A stretch of DNA of 64,000 nt from Theristus sp. LFF4_11. Lineage: Eukaryota > Nematoda > Chromadorea > Monhysterida > Xyalidae. The notes under the pieces were generated by a model that was not told the DNA's origin, made no database searches, and was given only the letters and a program-made list of their open reading frames with translations. A program made the position numbers and the translations under genes. This document shows positions 10,905 through 21,944 of this stretch, piece by piece; position 1 is the first letter of the stretch; each line of letters opens with the position of its first letter. The stretch spans positions 1 through 64,000 of the forward strand of contig JASANC010000363.1 of NCBI GenBank assembly GCA_030248135.1, written 5' to 3'.

Positions 10905-13900
10905 ATGAACGTGAATCAACGGAAGATGCGACGTCTGTTGCGTCGGCCGCTGCCGAAACTGGCGCTGGATCGATTATTCCTGCGGCGTTTCGTGACGCTG
11001 ATGCGCGCCTTGTACCCGGAGCTACGGAGCGCCTGCGTCTGGCTGACCGTGTTCGTGTTGGTCGTGAACGTGCTGAGTGAGTTTTTGAGCTTTTTAACTG
11101 TTTTTGCGGGTTTTGAGTTTTATGCAGCGGTTGAACATGAACTTGATATCATGAAGCAAATTCATGACGCACTATTTCGTGACACTCGGAGTAATCCTCC
11201 CCACTTTTCCGACAACACTACTCACTTTTATAAAACTGACCATTGAACTGTCGCGTCTGTAGCGCAGGTGGAAAGTTCGAACCTCGCTGCGGACAAGACA
11301 CACAATAGAGAAACTAAAGTGACCAACAAGATCTAATGGTCTACTCCCTCCAGAGCCGAGGGTAAATTGGGCTCGGGGCAGTATTGCCGGTTTCCGCCGG
11401 AGTTTGGTACCTTAGGGTTTCCGGAACCGAACAAATTTAAAAAAAAACTGCTGTGAAATCGTGAAAACAAAACTGGTGTGCTTGTTAACATGGATAAAAC
11501 TGGTTTCTTTTCACAAAAAACGGGTTTTTTTTCGTGCCATCCCTACTTGTCAACGGGCTTGTTTTGTTTTTGTCGATCACTTTCTTCATGCAATTCAATC
11601 GTGCTGATTGTAGAAAGCAAACGTGAAAATAAACCGAAAGTCACTTTGGCAATTTGTGATGACTGCTGTCGCGAAGCTAATTTTTTTCAGAAGAAGTGGT
11701 CGCCTATTATGTCGGGATCTTGCCTAGCGAGTTTTACGTCGCTTTGGGCAAACGTGACATCGCCGACTTTCGAATGATCGCCATCAAAGCGGTCCTGATC
11801 ATTTTGGCGAAAGCGTTTGTGAGTTTTTTTCTAAGTTTAGCAGGCTGGTTCAGTCTTGTTGTCACTCAATTTTTTGAATTTTTGAATTTTGGCTATTTTT
11901 GAATCGTGATACGGCCCATCGGGATGTTCGTTCGATGCAAATGACAGATTACACAAATGACATTTGCTTCGTATATTGATTGTAGCCACCGAGTATATTG
12001 AGTTTCTTCAATTAAAATAACACTGATAATCAAAATTGGATTAGGCAAACACTTCGTTCAACTGTTCACCATTATAATATGACTCTTTCTTAGTGCGCCT
12101 GCACTGCACGATCATAATTCTTGTCTTGCTCGTCAAAAATCACACTACTTGGCTGATTGATTGACAACTAGGGTTGGCAAAATACCGTTTTTTTTTCAAA
12201 TCGTGGTAAAAATACCTGTATTTTTACCGGTAAAATTACGGTAATTTTACCGGAAAAAAACGAAAGCCAAAAAGTTGTAAAAACCCACATATTTTTTGCG
12301 GCTCGTGTACTATTCCGGCCCGCAAAATTCCGGCCCGTAGAATTCCGGCCCGCTCATTCCGGCCCGAAGAATTCCGGCCCGAAGAATTCCGGCCCGAAGA
12401 ATTCCGGCCCGGAGAATTTTCGCCAGCAAGAACAATATTAAACCACACGAAGTGATTTTTGGTAAATAAATTCTTAAGTGGTTTTTTATTTTTGTTTAGA
12501 ACTTGCTTGCAGTGACTTGTTGTAGGTTCCTAATCCTAAGCCAAGCCTTTTTGATAAGGTAAAAGGGTCACAAATCCTGTTCATGATAAAAAAATTTAAA
12601 AATTTATTTGTAGTTTCTTTTTTTCAAAAGGTTTCACTTTCCAAAAATAATTTGTTATTTCATTACCAAAATCACTTCGTGTAGTTTAATATTGTTCGTA
12701 CTGGCGAAAATTCTCCGGGCCGGAATTCTCCGGGCCGGAATTCTTCGGGCCGGTTTTCGTGGGGGGGGAGGGGGGGGGGGGATTCTGCGGGGCGGGAGTG
12801 GGGGGGCGGAGTGCTCCCCCCTTTTTTTGGGGCGGATTTTAAACTTGAACCAGGATTTGTGAAAACAACTTTCAGAATGCTTTGTTCAAAATATCGTGCA
12901 CCAACAAAAAAAATAAATTATGTTTGGGCTTGAAAACCCAAAAGGTCAGCAATAAATCGAACATTATCTTTTGCTCAATCGTTTATATTCCACCAATTAC
13001 ACAGGAAAAAACACAGCGTTTTCATCGGACAGTCTTTGGTCACAATAGACGAACACAGTTTGCTGCAATAACGCAATTAAACCGAATTTAAAGTCAGTTC
13101 AGATCAAAAAGAAAACAAATCAGTAATTGTGTAAGAAAGACAATTTTGTGCGACATTTGGAATTTTTGAAATTTTCAGCTCAACTCGGCAGCTCCAGCCG
13201 ATTCTTGAACCTCGCTTAACAGTTCTTTCAAAACATCAGTGTCAATTTCGTCATCATATTTTTCTTGGTCACAGATTTTCTCATTTTCTCATCAAAAATG
13301 ATATAAAAATTCAGGGTCCGAAATTGAAAAAAACCGGAAAATTACAAAAAAACGGAAAAATACAGAAACGGTCTTTTTCCCGTTTTTTTTCAAGGCACCA
13401 ATTTTTGCCCTGGTAAAAAACGCGTATAAATACGTGTTTTTTACCGGTAAAAAAACGGTATTTTTACCATGCCAACCCTATTGACAACACAGTTGGTATA
13501 CAACAAATCAACAAATTGGTATACCGCAAGGCGTAAACACGCAAATCAAACTTACAATTTTCTAATTTTTACCCAAAAAAAAATACCCGAAAACTTTCAG
13601 GCCCTCAGCGCTGGCGACTACCTGACCAACATTCTGTATTTGGCCTGGCGTCAATTGCTATCTACCCGCTTACATCAACTGTATTTCAAGCGATTAGCGT
13701 TCTACAAGTTGAATGTTTTGATTATAGACGAGACCAGAATTGATAACCCGTGAGTTTTTTTAGGTTCCTTTCTTCGGCGACAATTTTAGGTTGATGTTTT
13801 TTGAGCAAATTGCTGCTTTCTGAGGAGAAACCGAACTTAGTTTTAAGTTTAACGCACTTATTGGATTAACGGACAGACAGATGATCAATCAGCGTGCGTT

Positions 13901-16900
13901 GGGTTTGTGGAAGGCATAAAAAAGCAAAACGAGACCAAAAACGCAAAGAATGCAAAAGCCGCTTTTCTGCAAAACATGTTTCATTATTTTAACCAAAAAG
14001 CATCTGGTTCTTGTTTGTTCATCCTTCAACCATATGAACATGAATTAGTCGATTCCAGTGCAGTTTTTTCTAGTTTTGGTTGTATTATCATTTTTTAGAT
14101 TCTGCGACTCAATGCGTGTGCAGACAAAAAACGAAACTAACCTATCTATGAGCTCAGGAGTCTCGGGACCAAACTAAAAAAGCTAATGCCAGCTTTTACG
14201 TTTTTATCAAACCGTTTTTTCTCGTTTTCAGCGACCAACGCATCACGCAAGATGTCGAGAAGTGCACCCGGGTGCTGGCGACGAACATTCTAGCGCCAAT
14301 CGTCATGGCCCCGCTGATCATCGTTTATTACACGTATAAAACGTGGTACAGGTGAGCACGAAACGAACAACCTCGTTTTCTTGTTCGCAAAAATTGTGGG
14401 TTTTTCTGTTTTCTTGTGAATAGTCTTCCTTCTCGTTGTGTCGAAATAACTGACGATCACGTTGATTGGCTGCACTGCACACGATGCATTTTGGCCAATC
14501 AATATTTCCCATCCATCGGACTGGGTTCAACAACTTCAACCGCTTTGGGAAGAATACTTAGATACTTTTTGTTTTGAAAACCAGGCGCCATGTTGTGACA
14601 TAATTGTATTTCTTGCACAATGCCAATCAATACGTTTCCTGTTGTATGATCGTTATGCCTGTGTGTTTGTTCGCGACTATGTAACACTACTGTTTCGCGA
14701 GAAAATACGCACAGTTGAACTCTAAACGATCGGCAATCAGCTGACTATTGGTTGGTGATCACATGCTTTCTGTGCCATGGCAGACGACTCCGCCTCCCCA
14801 CAGCAATGCCTGCACAGAAAGCGTGCATCACGTCGTGATCACCAACCAATCAGCTGATTGCCTACCATTTAGAGTTCGGCTGTAGCATTCACAGAAATCC
14901 ATCTTGCCCAATTTCCTCAGCTCCGGCTACCTCGGCCCTCTGATCATCTACGTGTACTTTTTCGCCGGCACGGTCGTCAATAAATTCCTGCTGTCGCCCG
15001 TTGTGAACATGGTCGCGAACCAGGAACGAAAGGAGGGCGATTTCAGGTGACGTTCACTGATCTGCATAAAAAAGGCCGTCAGAAACTACTGTACGGTGAT
15101 TTTAGGCGATGTTTTCACCCAGTGCTGGCTGACCCAGTTAAACCGTACAGAACGCCATTGAGTAGGGCGTCCATCGAGTTTCCTCTGTCATAAATGTGCC
15201 TATATACACCCCTCGGGCGGGACTCGATCTCCCAATCGCACAGTCCAACGCGCTACCACCAGGCCACGAGCGATGACGATTTCTCAATGCGTTTGCAGGT
15301 TCAAGCACATGTCCGTCCGGACGCACGCGGAGGCGATCGCGTTTTATCACTCTGGGAAACTGGAGAATGAACTGACCAATCAGAAGTTGGATCTGCTGAT
15401 CAACACGCAGCAACGATTGATCAATTGGCGGTTCCCGTTGAGCTGTGAGTGGCCGGGTTTTTCAAGGCCAGTTCATACGTACGTACGTCAAAGGCACGTC
15501 GCTGTATGGAATGGGCAGTAGTATGCAATAGCACGTGACGTGGCGTAGGCGTCACCTGTCGTACGTCAGTATGAACGTCTTGTTTCTGAACGATTTATAT
15601 CAAATTGGGTTGGTGGGGTTTTTTCTTCGATTAATTGGAATGAAAGCATCAGCAATTGTTCAAAACCGTATCATTATCTTCTCAAGACATTTCACTTGGT
15701 GACATGCAGAGAAACCGATAAGTTTCTATCATCACCAAAACATGTTCCGCGTGAATGGGTGCGCCGGGCCCCGGTGCAAGGCTCGAACCCAGCGGGCGCC
15801 TCAGACCACTTCGCTACCGAAATCGAATCATCGTTTTTCTTATTTTGCAGTCTCGACCAACGTGTTCGACTATTTCGGCGGCATCCTCAGTTATTTCATC
15901 ATCGCGATTCCCATTTTTCTTCTGCAATCCTACGACGACGTCGATCCGGTTGACTTGACTGGCATCATCAGTCGGGTTCGTTCCGTTGCGGAGTTTTGCT
16001 TGAGAATGTTTGGGTTGATTTTAGAGCGTTGTTTTTCAGAGAAAATAATCGACCCGGTGTCTTCCTCTAATAAATTGAGTTGAGCATCAAATGACAGAAT
16101 GCTCAGAATTGAATGAATTCTTCCACCATTTATATGTACAGTATGTTTGTTTAAACCTGCCACGTTTTGCGAATTACAGAGTACGCGACACAGAATGAAG
16201 AACAGAATCGGAGTTGCAAGAAACATCTAATGGGGTACCCGTTTCAACCAAGCAAACTCAAAATCTGTAATTCAAAGTTCCACTTACACATGCGCTCTGT
16301 ATTCTGTGTGGTGCAGAGATGACAGGTTTAAACAAACATACTGTACGTGTATGTTTTGCATTCTTTTCTGGTGCAGGCTTGCACTTTTTCTGTGGCTTTC
16401 TCGCAGAAGAACTGGACTGACACAAAAAGACGAAATGCAACAAACAACACATGACGTGTTTTTCTGATTTGTTGTTTTTTTTTATTTCAGAACGCATTTT
16501 TCTACATTTACCTGATCAGTTCCTTCTCGAAAGTGATCGATTTATCGCAGCATTTGGGCGACTTCGCCGGCACAACGCATCGGTTCGTTCATGTGCTCCG
16601 AATGTCCGATGTTTTTTTTACTTTTTTATATTATTGTGGCTTTACAGTTTTTAAGCGGCATTCATGAAAACAGTATCCTATTTAGTGACGTGACGATGTT
16701 ACTGACGTTAAAGCATAATAGCTACGCGGTCATTATTCATTAAATCGTCTAAATGCTGCCTAATGAATGCCCCCCTTAGGTTTTTTCAAATTCAAGTTTA
16801 TTTGTAGGCCATTTCCAGTCGCACGTTGTGAGTCGTAGAACCAAAAGAAAAACTGTGGTTATCTTTTTCACTATTCAGTTTATTTATGTTCTAAAAATCG

Positions 16901-19900
16901 CTTCAGTGTTATCGAACTACTGGAGGAGTTGGAGAAGGAAAACTCGGACGCGTTGAGAATCCAGTCTGGATCGAGACCCCCCTCCGAGATCAACAGCAGC
17001 GACGACGGTCGCTCCGATAAGTCGGATGGATCCGGTTGGTTTTTTCTCGAAAATTGGGATGGGATGGGATGGGATTGTTGTCTTGCGGCTCGGTGACTGG
17101 AGATGGTTCGTTTAAAAGAAAGTGAGTGATCGGAAGGTGGAGCCGTCCCACAATTTTGTCACCATTTTAGTTGCTGTTGTAATACCGATTCAATTGTGAT
17201 AGTCTGATTCAATACCGTCTTAACTCGTGAATGACAACAAAATCGATATTTTCGAACTCTCTAATTTTGGGGTATTTTGCTAGTTTTGACATGTCTTTCG
17301 TCGCAGCCACTTGTTTGGTTTGGTGAAAATACGATTCCTCAATGTTTTCTTGTTCAAGTTTTTCGACATTAAACCATGACATGGTCCCACTCCCACACAT
17401 CACCCAAGTTGCATTTCTTTCGTTCTTTCATTTTTTGCATTTCGGCCTGACCAACATCAGATGCAGAAGGGAGGTGGCCAAAACTTCTCCTGAATGACTT
17501 TTCACTCAAAAAAAACCCTCATGCAGGTCACCCCGGCCGTCACGACGAATGCCTGATCGACGTTCGTGTGGATCTCGACGATTCCCTAGATCAAGCCGCC
17601 ACAGCAGCGTTGCCGCCTCCGCCAGCCGCGGTGACTCCGCCCCCGAGCACGTCGAGCGATCTGGTGCCGCCGCCCGATCCGCCCCAATATCCGCCCCCTC
17701 CACTGCCGTCCGGATATGGTACGGGAAGAGGGGGGCGGCGTCTGGGCTTCTTTTTTTCGGGTGTCACTAGCAGATTGGCTGTGCACAGTACATGTACAGT
17801 GTGATGTAAAATGTGTGTTGTGAAATAGAGTGCACGCACTAAATTGACTTTCTGCTACCGAGGTACTTTTTTCTTGACGAGGGTAATTATTTTTGCCATC
17901 AACTGTGATTTGTTGTTACCGTGGTGGTTGTTTTATTATCAGCAAGCAAGTGCAATTTTGTTCTGTCGGAACAAGAAAAGCGAAAAACCCAAAATTAAAA
18001 AAAAAACCAAAAAACCAAACAATGCAAACCTGCAGGCAGCATTCTGATCGACGACATGAACATTCCGCCGCCGCTGAGGCCCCCGGTAGACGAGCGCGTC
18101 GCGTTTTCACTGGAACGCGTCACTTATACTTTGCCGGATGACCCCGGCTGTCTTCTGGTCGCTGGTAAAAAACGTTTTTTTTTATTTTGGTGTCACAGTC
18201 GGGTTGGCAGTGGTGAAAAAGCCGGTCTTACGAGGAACACTTTCAAAATGTCGACGTGAAAAGGCGTTTTTTGTTTTTCAACTCATTTTTTGTTCGCCAA
18301 ATTGTCAATATATTTTGCTGTATTTGCCTTTTCTAGCGAATATGTATACGAACGTTCAGCTTGGACTTTGCATTGTCGGCGACCTATCAAATCGCTACAG
18401 AAAGTAGAGACAACAGTAACTCGCTTTAATGTAATTGTGTATGCGCCCATATTCTCGCTTTTCATGACATTGGATGGAACCGAATCATTCAGAGACAGAA
18501 TAAAGACTGACCGAACGGCAATGCTGGAAATTTAAAAAAAATCAATTTTGTTTAATTTTTCAAACGAAGTTTCCTGTTTTCTTGCAGATCTCAGCATGCA
18601 GATCATTCGTCATCAGAACGTCTTGATCACGGGTGACAGCAGCGCTGGAAAAACATCCGTCTTTCGAATCTTAGCCGGACTGTGGCATTGCACTGGAGGT
18701 TGGTTTTTTGTTTTGTTTTTTGACAATTGGTTTGTTTGCTTGGTTTTTGGTCGGTTTTTTATAAAGTCCTAGTCTGAAGGCAGTGTACTCACGGGTATTT
18801 CGCACGACCACAAACAAACACACAGGCGCACATATGATATGATATGTTGTTGTTGGGATTTTAGGTGATGTTTTTAGCCAGGGCTAACCCAGAGAAGCGC
18901 ACATAACGCCGTCGAATAGGGCGCCCATCGAGTTTTCCGTCATTTTGTGCCTATACACCCCTCGGCGGGGCTCGATCCCCCCGAACGCACAGACAAGAGT
19001 CTAACGCACTGCCACCAGGCCACGAGGGTGGACAGCAGTTACAGCAGCGTCCCTGTCTGAGTTTTTATACATTTTCTGTGGCTGTGTGCAACATTTTTGT
19101 TACGTTATGTTTAGATTAGGAGTACATTTCAATTGCTTCGCATCAAACTTCGATCGATTAAGCTTTGTTTACCCATAGTTTCTGAAACATTGTGCGATAT
19201 TCGATGTAAAGAGAACTGGCGGTTGGTTATGGTATTCTTTTTTCTTGTTCTGCGACTCAACGCACGAATGGATAGAAAATCAGTGGTATGCTTGACGCGG
19301 CAATTCAAAATTGCCGAAATGATACGTGTCCGGTGAGATAGATACGACAGGATCACGGGCCATTTTGCGTCAAGCAACAAAATTATTTTCTTTCGCATGC
19401 ATCGCGCAAGGCTTCTTCACGCATGTAAGGTGTGTTTGTTGAAACCTGTCAGTTTTTCCCAGACTGCAGAGCATGGGTACTTGAAAGCCAGTTTGAAGAA
19501 CGAACGTATCACGTTTGGACCCGGTCGTTCCTCATTCATTATCTTTTGTGTTCTGCGAACAAAGTGACAGCTTTAGACAAACATACTGTACTGTACGCCT
19601 TATGGAACAAGACACCGCTCCATTGATACAACAGAACAAAACAAAGCTTCTTGTCTGTGCGCTCGGGGAATCGAGCACCGCCGAGGGGTCTATAGGCACT
19701 TAATGACAGAGAAAACTCAATGGGCGCCCTAATCGACGGCGTTCTGTACGCTTCTCTGGCTAAAAACACCGCCTAAAATCCCAACAACAACAACAACAAC
19801 AGCAACAGCAACAATTTGCACTCAGGTCGCCTGGACAGCCACTGGCGCCGCAACAACTACTCGCGGATGATGTTCGTGCCGCAGAAGCCGTACCTGCCCG

Positions 19901-21944
19901 TCGGCGGGTGCACACTACGCCAGCAGCTCTGCTATCCGGTGCGCGCCACGTGCGACGAGCAGAAAGGTTGCATTCCGCTCTTGATTATAATCGAAGTTGC
20001 AAGAGAACACAACAGAACATTACTATAAGATCTGTCGGTGACAAAACACGTTCGGCAGTTCTGCCTGGTGTCCGTCGCACTGACGAGCCAGAATGGGACA
20101 CCGCGGTGTATGCGTCGACCTGGCGAAACCGCAAACAGCGAGCTTCTTGTATAGCTCACTCAGCCAGCCACAACTGGGGTGTTTGATTTCAACCAAAATC
20201 CGTTACATCGTTTCTTACTGCAACTGAAAGTTTCGCATGATCTGTAAGTTTTGCAATAAATGGCAGTTTTAAACAAATACACTTTATATAATACTTTTAT
20301 TCAACCAAGTTGTAGGATGATGGTTCTCTGCATTTCTGGCCTGGTCAAGTTCATGTGCAGAAAAGGGGTGGCCTCATCAGTGATGTGCGGTGCCCCTCTT
20401 AAACCACTGAGATAAAAAACGTGCCATAGCTTATTCACCGAACATACCGAATCATCAAACTGAATAAAATGAATCAATCAAACCTCATTATCGACTTTGT
20501 TGAACTTGTTGAACTAAAACAACGGTCTCAACACTTCAATCGTCCCACGTTTCCTGCACTCCAGATACGGAACGAATGGAGCGCATTTTGACACAACTCA
20601 GACTCGAGGGTCTAATAGCACGCTGCGGCGGCTTCGACGTACCGGTCGAGTTCGATTGGCAGGTGGGGAATGTTTTATTTTTGCTTTCTTTTGTTTTTTT
20701 GTTTTTTTTGTTGTTTTTTTGTAAGCTGGTTGTCCTCTGAACCTTGTGTAACCTGTGCTGACCCTGAGTAAACGGTATTGAAAGTGTCCGTCAAAAAAAC
20801 GGGATTTGAAACATTATTTTGTCGCAGATTATTTGCACGTGTTCTGATACAGTTCGTCAACCAGAATTTCGAACAAAAATCACACAATTGTAGTGAAATA
20901 ATTTGTGAAATAATTATTTAGGGCTGAGTAGTGAGCAGAACCTCTCTCTGTTTCTTTACGGTCAACCTTTTCTCTTCGACTCAAGGAGCTCTCACCGGGC
21001 GAAATGCAGCGCGTCTCATTAGCACGGGTCTTGTACCATCATCCGCAGATTGTGTTCCTAGACGAAGCCACGTCGGCGTTGGGGGTGGAATTGGAAACGC
21101 AACTGTATAACGCGCTGCAGAAGGTTGCCGCGGTGTTTTTTTTTTGAAAGGGTCAGTTCGTACTGACGTATGCTGACGTACGTCAAAGGCACGTGTCTCC
21201 ATGGACAATAGTGTGCAATAAAACATGAGATCTGACGTGTCCTGACGTAGACGGATACGTCAGTATGAACGGGTCTTGAGAGATTTCATCAGAGCACCAA
21301 AAGAGAGAGACAAATCAATCTACAGTGGTATGTTTCTTGCAAAACCTGTCACTTTTTGTGAGAATACAGAGCTGGCATAATTTTGAATTGAAGAAACTGA
21401 AACCGGAATCGAGTTTGGTTGAAATCAAAGAATCGTACGGGGCGAATTATTATCTCTTTTTCTAACCCGGCGGTGTTCGTTCTTGGCTTTTGAGGGCTCT
21501 ATAAGTACAGTGGCGGCCAAAAGTGTTGGAACGCTGCGCGCGTGTGTGCTGTGTATTGCGCGCGTGTTGCATCAGCCTTACAAACGCTATTATTAGAATT
21601 TATGGGCAAATTTAGGTCGAAAAGTGTCCCGTGAACCCAAAGTTGCCCATAAATTCTTATAATAGCGTCTGTACGGCTGATGCAACACGCGCGCAGCGTT
21701 CCAACACTTTTGACCGTCACTGTATATTCGCTAAAAAAAGATGACAGGTCTAAAGAGACCTACTGTACATTTTCGTGTGCCCGCCCAGGCCGGCCTCACG
21801 TACGTCTCGATCGGTCACCGCATATCACTGCGACGATTCCACAATCTCGAACTGCATCTCGACGGCTGCGGTGGTTGGGTGCTGACGGAGCTGTCCGACC
21901 AATCAGCGGGCAGCAGTCGTCCGGACAGTATGACGGACTCGTAG
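10905..21944 (+). CDS. ABCD4: ABCD4-type ABC half-transporter, 16 exons
   Basis: In mammals ABCD4 works with LMBD1 to export cobalamin from lysosomes. Exons: 10905-11076, 11691-11818, 13601-13749, 14232-14351, 14921-15046, 15299-15444, 15851-15975, 16491-16582, 16907-17034, 17527-17718, 18036-18164, 18588-18698, 19826-19966, 20565-20662, 20986-21123, 21789-21944. All phases join, giving 716 residues. The N-terminal half is the membrane domain ([19 protein letters not shown]-like [41 protein letters not shown]). Walker A is GDSSAGKT (518-525), the Q-loop VPQKP (Q559), the signature LSPGE (621-625), Walker B IVFLDEA (D645/E646) and the H-loop H675. A proline/serine-rich linker (about 375-460) explains the length compared with about 606 residues in human. 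The frame is open upstream to about 10596 with Asp/Arg-rich sequence, so the true start could be earlier or in another exon. Confidence 0.93.
12169..13480. mobile_element. 1.3-kb non-autonomous hAT element K in ABCD4 intron 2
   Basis: Termini TAGGGTTGGC and GCCAACCCTA are flanked by a perfect 8-bp duplication TTGACAAC (12161-12168 and 13481-13488). Subterminal tandem repeats of AATTCCGGCCCGA sit near the left end (12313-12415). Inverted versions (TCCGGGCCGGAATTC) lie at 12713-12752. Paired subterminal repeats are typical of hAT transposase binding regions. No transposase frame is visible. Confidence 0.9.
14711..14883. mobile_element. MITE family B, copy 1 (ABCD4 intron 4)
   Basis: 173-bp inverted repeat. 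Left ACAGTTGAACTCTAAA pairs with right TTTAGAGTTCGGCTGT. Inner arms carry TTGGTTGGTGATCAC and GTGATCACCAACCAATCAGC. It lies only 37 bp before exon 5. Confidence 0.85.
15096..15270 (-). mobile_element. tRNA-derived SINE, copy in ABCD4 intron 5
   Basis: Read on the minus strand it starts CTCGTGGCCTGGTGGTAGCG, which fits a polymerase III A box (TGGTGGTAGCG), then a B box (GATCGAGTCCC). It continues into the shared body with GAAACTCGATGGACGCCC and ends near CTAAAATCACC. Relatives are at 18846-19026, 19652-19812 and 61994-62180. Confidence 0.8.
15463..15582. mobile_element. MITE family C, copy 1 (ABCD4 intron 6)
   Basis: CAAGGCCAGTTCATAC pairs with GTATGAACGTCTTG; the interior is rich in CGTACGTCA/TGACGTACG palindromes. 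Related copies occur at 21146-21279 and 46857-46975. Confidence 0.75.
15761..15825 (-). repeat. tRNA-like fragment (second SINE type)
   Basis: The minus strand reads GGTAGCGAAGTGGTCTGAGG, then GCTGGGTTCGAGCC, which match A- and B-box consensus. The anticodon arm is too short for a functional tRNA, and the segment lies in an ABCD4 intron ending 26 bp before exon 7. Confidence 0.5.
16139..16343. mobile_element. Tc1/mariner-like MITE family F, copy 1
   Basis: Termini CAGTATGTTTGTTTAAACCT and AGGTTTAAACAAACATACTG with flanking TA dinucleotides. 205 bp, no coding capacity. It lies in ABCD4 intron 7. Other copies are at 19428 and 21323. Confidence 0.88.
16653..16777. mobile_element. MITE family A, copy 2 (ABCD4 intron 8)
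   Basis: Starts AAGCGGCATTCATGAA and ends TAATGAATGCCCCCCTT, with ATTTAGTGACG inside. It is more diverged than the 24-kb and 36-kb copies. Confidence 0.6.
18846..19026 (-). mobile_element. tRNA-derived SINE in ABCD4 intron 12
   Basis: Full-length copy. The minus strand runs from CTCGTGGCCTGGTGGCAGTG (A box) through GGGGGATCGAGCCCC (B box) to CTAAAATCCCAACAACAACA, the CAA-type tail. Confidence 0.85.
19238..19412. repeat. Palindromic repeat family N, copy in ABCD4 intron 12
   Basis: Contains TTCTGCGACTCAACGCACGA and TGACGCGGCAATTCAAAATTG, with partial inverted partners TTTTGCGTCAAGCA and TCGCATGCATCGCGCAAG. Related copies are at 24490, 37870 and 40590. Confidence 0.55.
19428..19588. mobile_element. 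Tc1/mariner-like MITE family F, copy 2
   Basis: Left end AGGTGTGTTTGTTGAAACCT (after TA) is diverged; right end AGACAAACATACTG is followed by TA. About 161 bp. Confidence 0.65.
19652..19812 (+). mobile_element. 5'-truncated SINE next to the exon 13 acceptor
   Basis: Begins at the B-box side (TCTGTGCGCTCGGGGAATCG) and continues through the body to a long CAACAACAACAGCAACAG tail. The A box is missing. The tail ends 13 bp before ABCD4 exon 13, so it forms the region where a polypyrimidine tract would be expected. Confidence 0.8.
21146..21279. mobile_element. MITE family C, copy 2 (ABCD4 intron 15)
   Basis: AAAGGGTCAGTTCGTACTGA pairs with TCAGTATGAACGGGTCTTG. It starts about 23 bp after the exon 15 donor. 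Confidence 0.75.
21323..21765. mobile_element. MITE family F, copy 3, split by a second MITE
   Basis: Left end CAGTGGTATGTTTCTTGCAA and right end AGAGACCTACTG, each bordered by TA. The 215-bp element at 21508-21722 is nested inside and accounts for the unusual length (443 bp against 161-205 bp). Confidence 0.8.
21508..21722. mobile_element. Tc1/mariner-like MITE family D, copy 1
   Basis: Termini CAGTGGCGGCCAAAAGTGTT and CAACACTTTTGACCGTCACTG, with TA on both sides. The whole element is a near-perfect palindrome around GTCCCGTGAACCC. A second copy is at 62538-62736. Confidence 0.92.

Noticed and set aside
10389..10919. Minus-strand open frame of 176 codons opposite ABCD4 exon 1
   Set aside because: It is antisense to the GC-rich exon and continues into AT-rich DNA without domain, start context or splice support.
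11258..11430. tRNA-like words (GTAGCGCAGGTGG, AGTTCGAACC) in ABCD4 intron 1
   Set aside because: The A- and B-box-like words are too close together and no second copy is visible here, so I do not call a tRNA or SINE.
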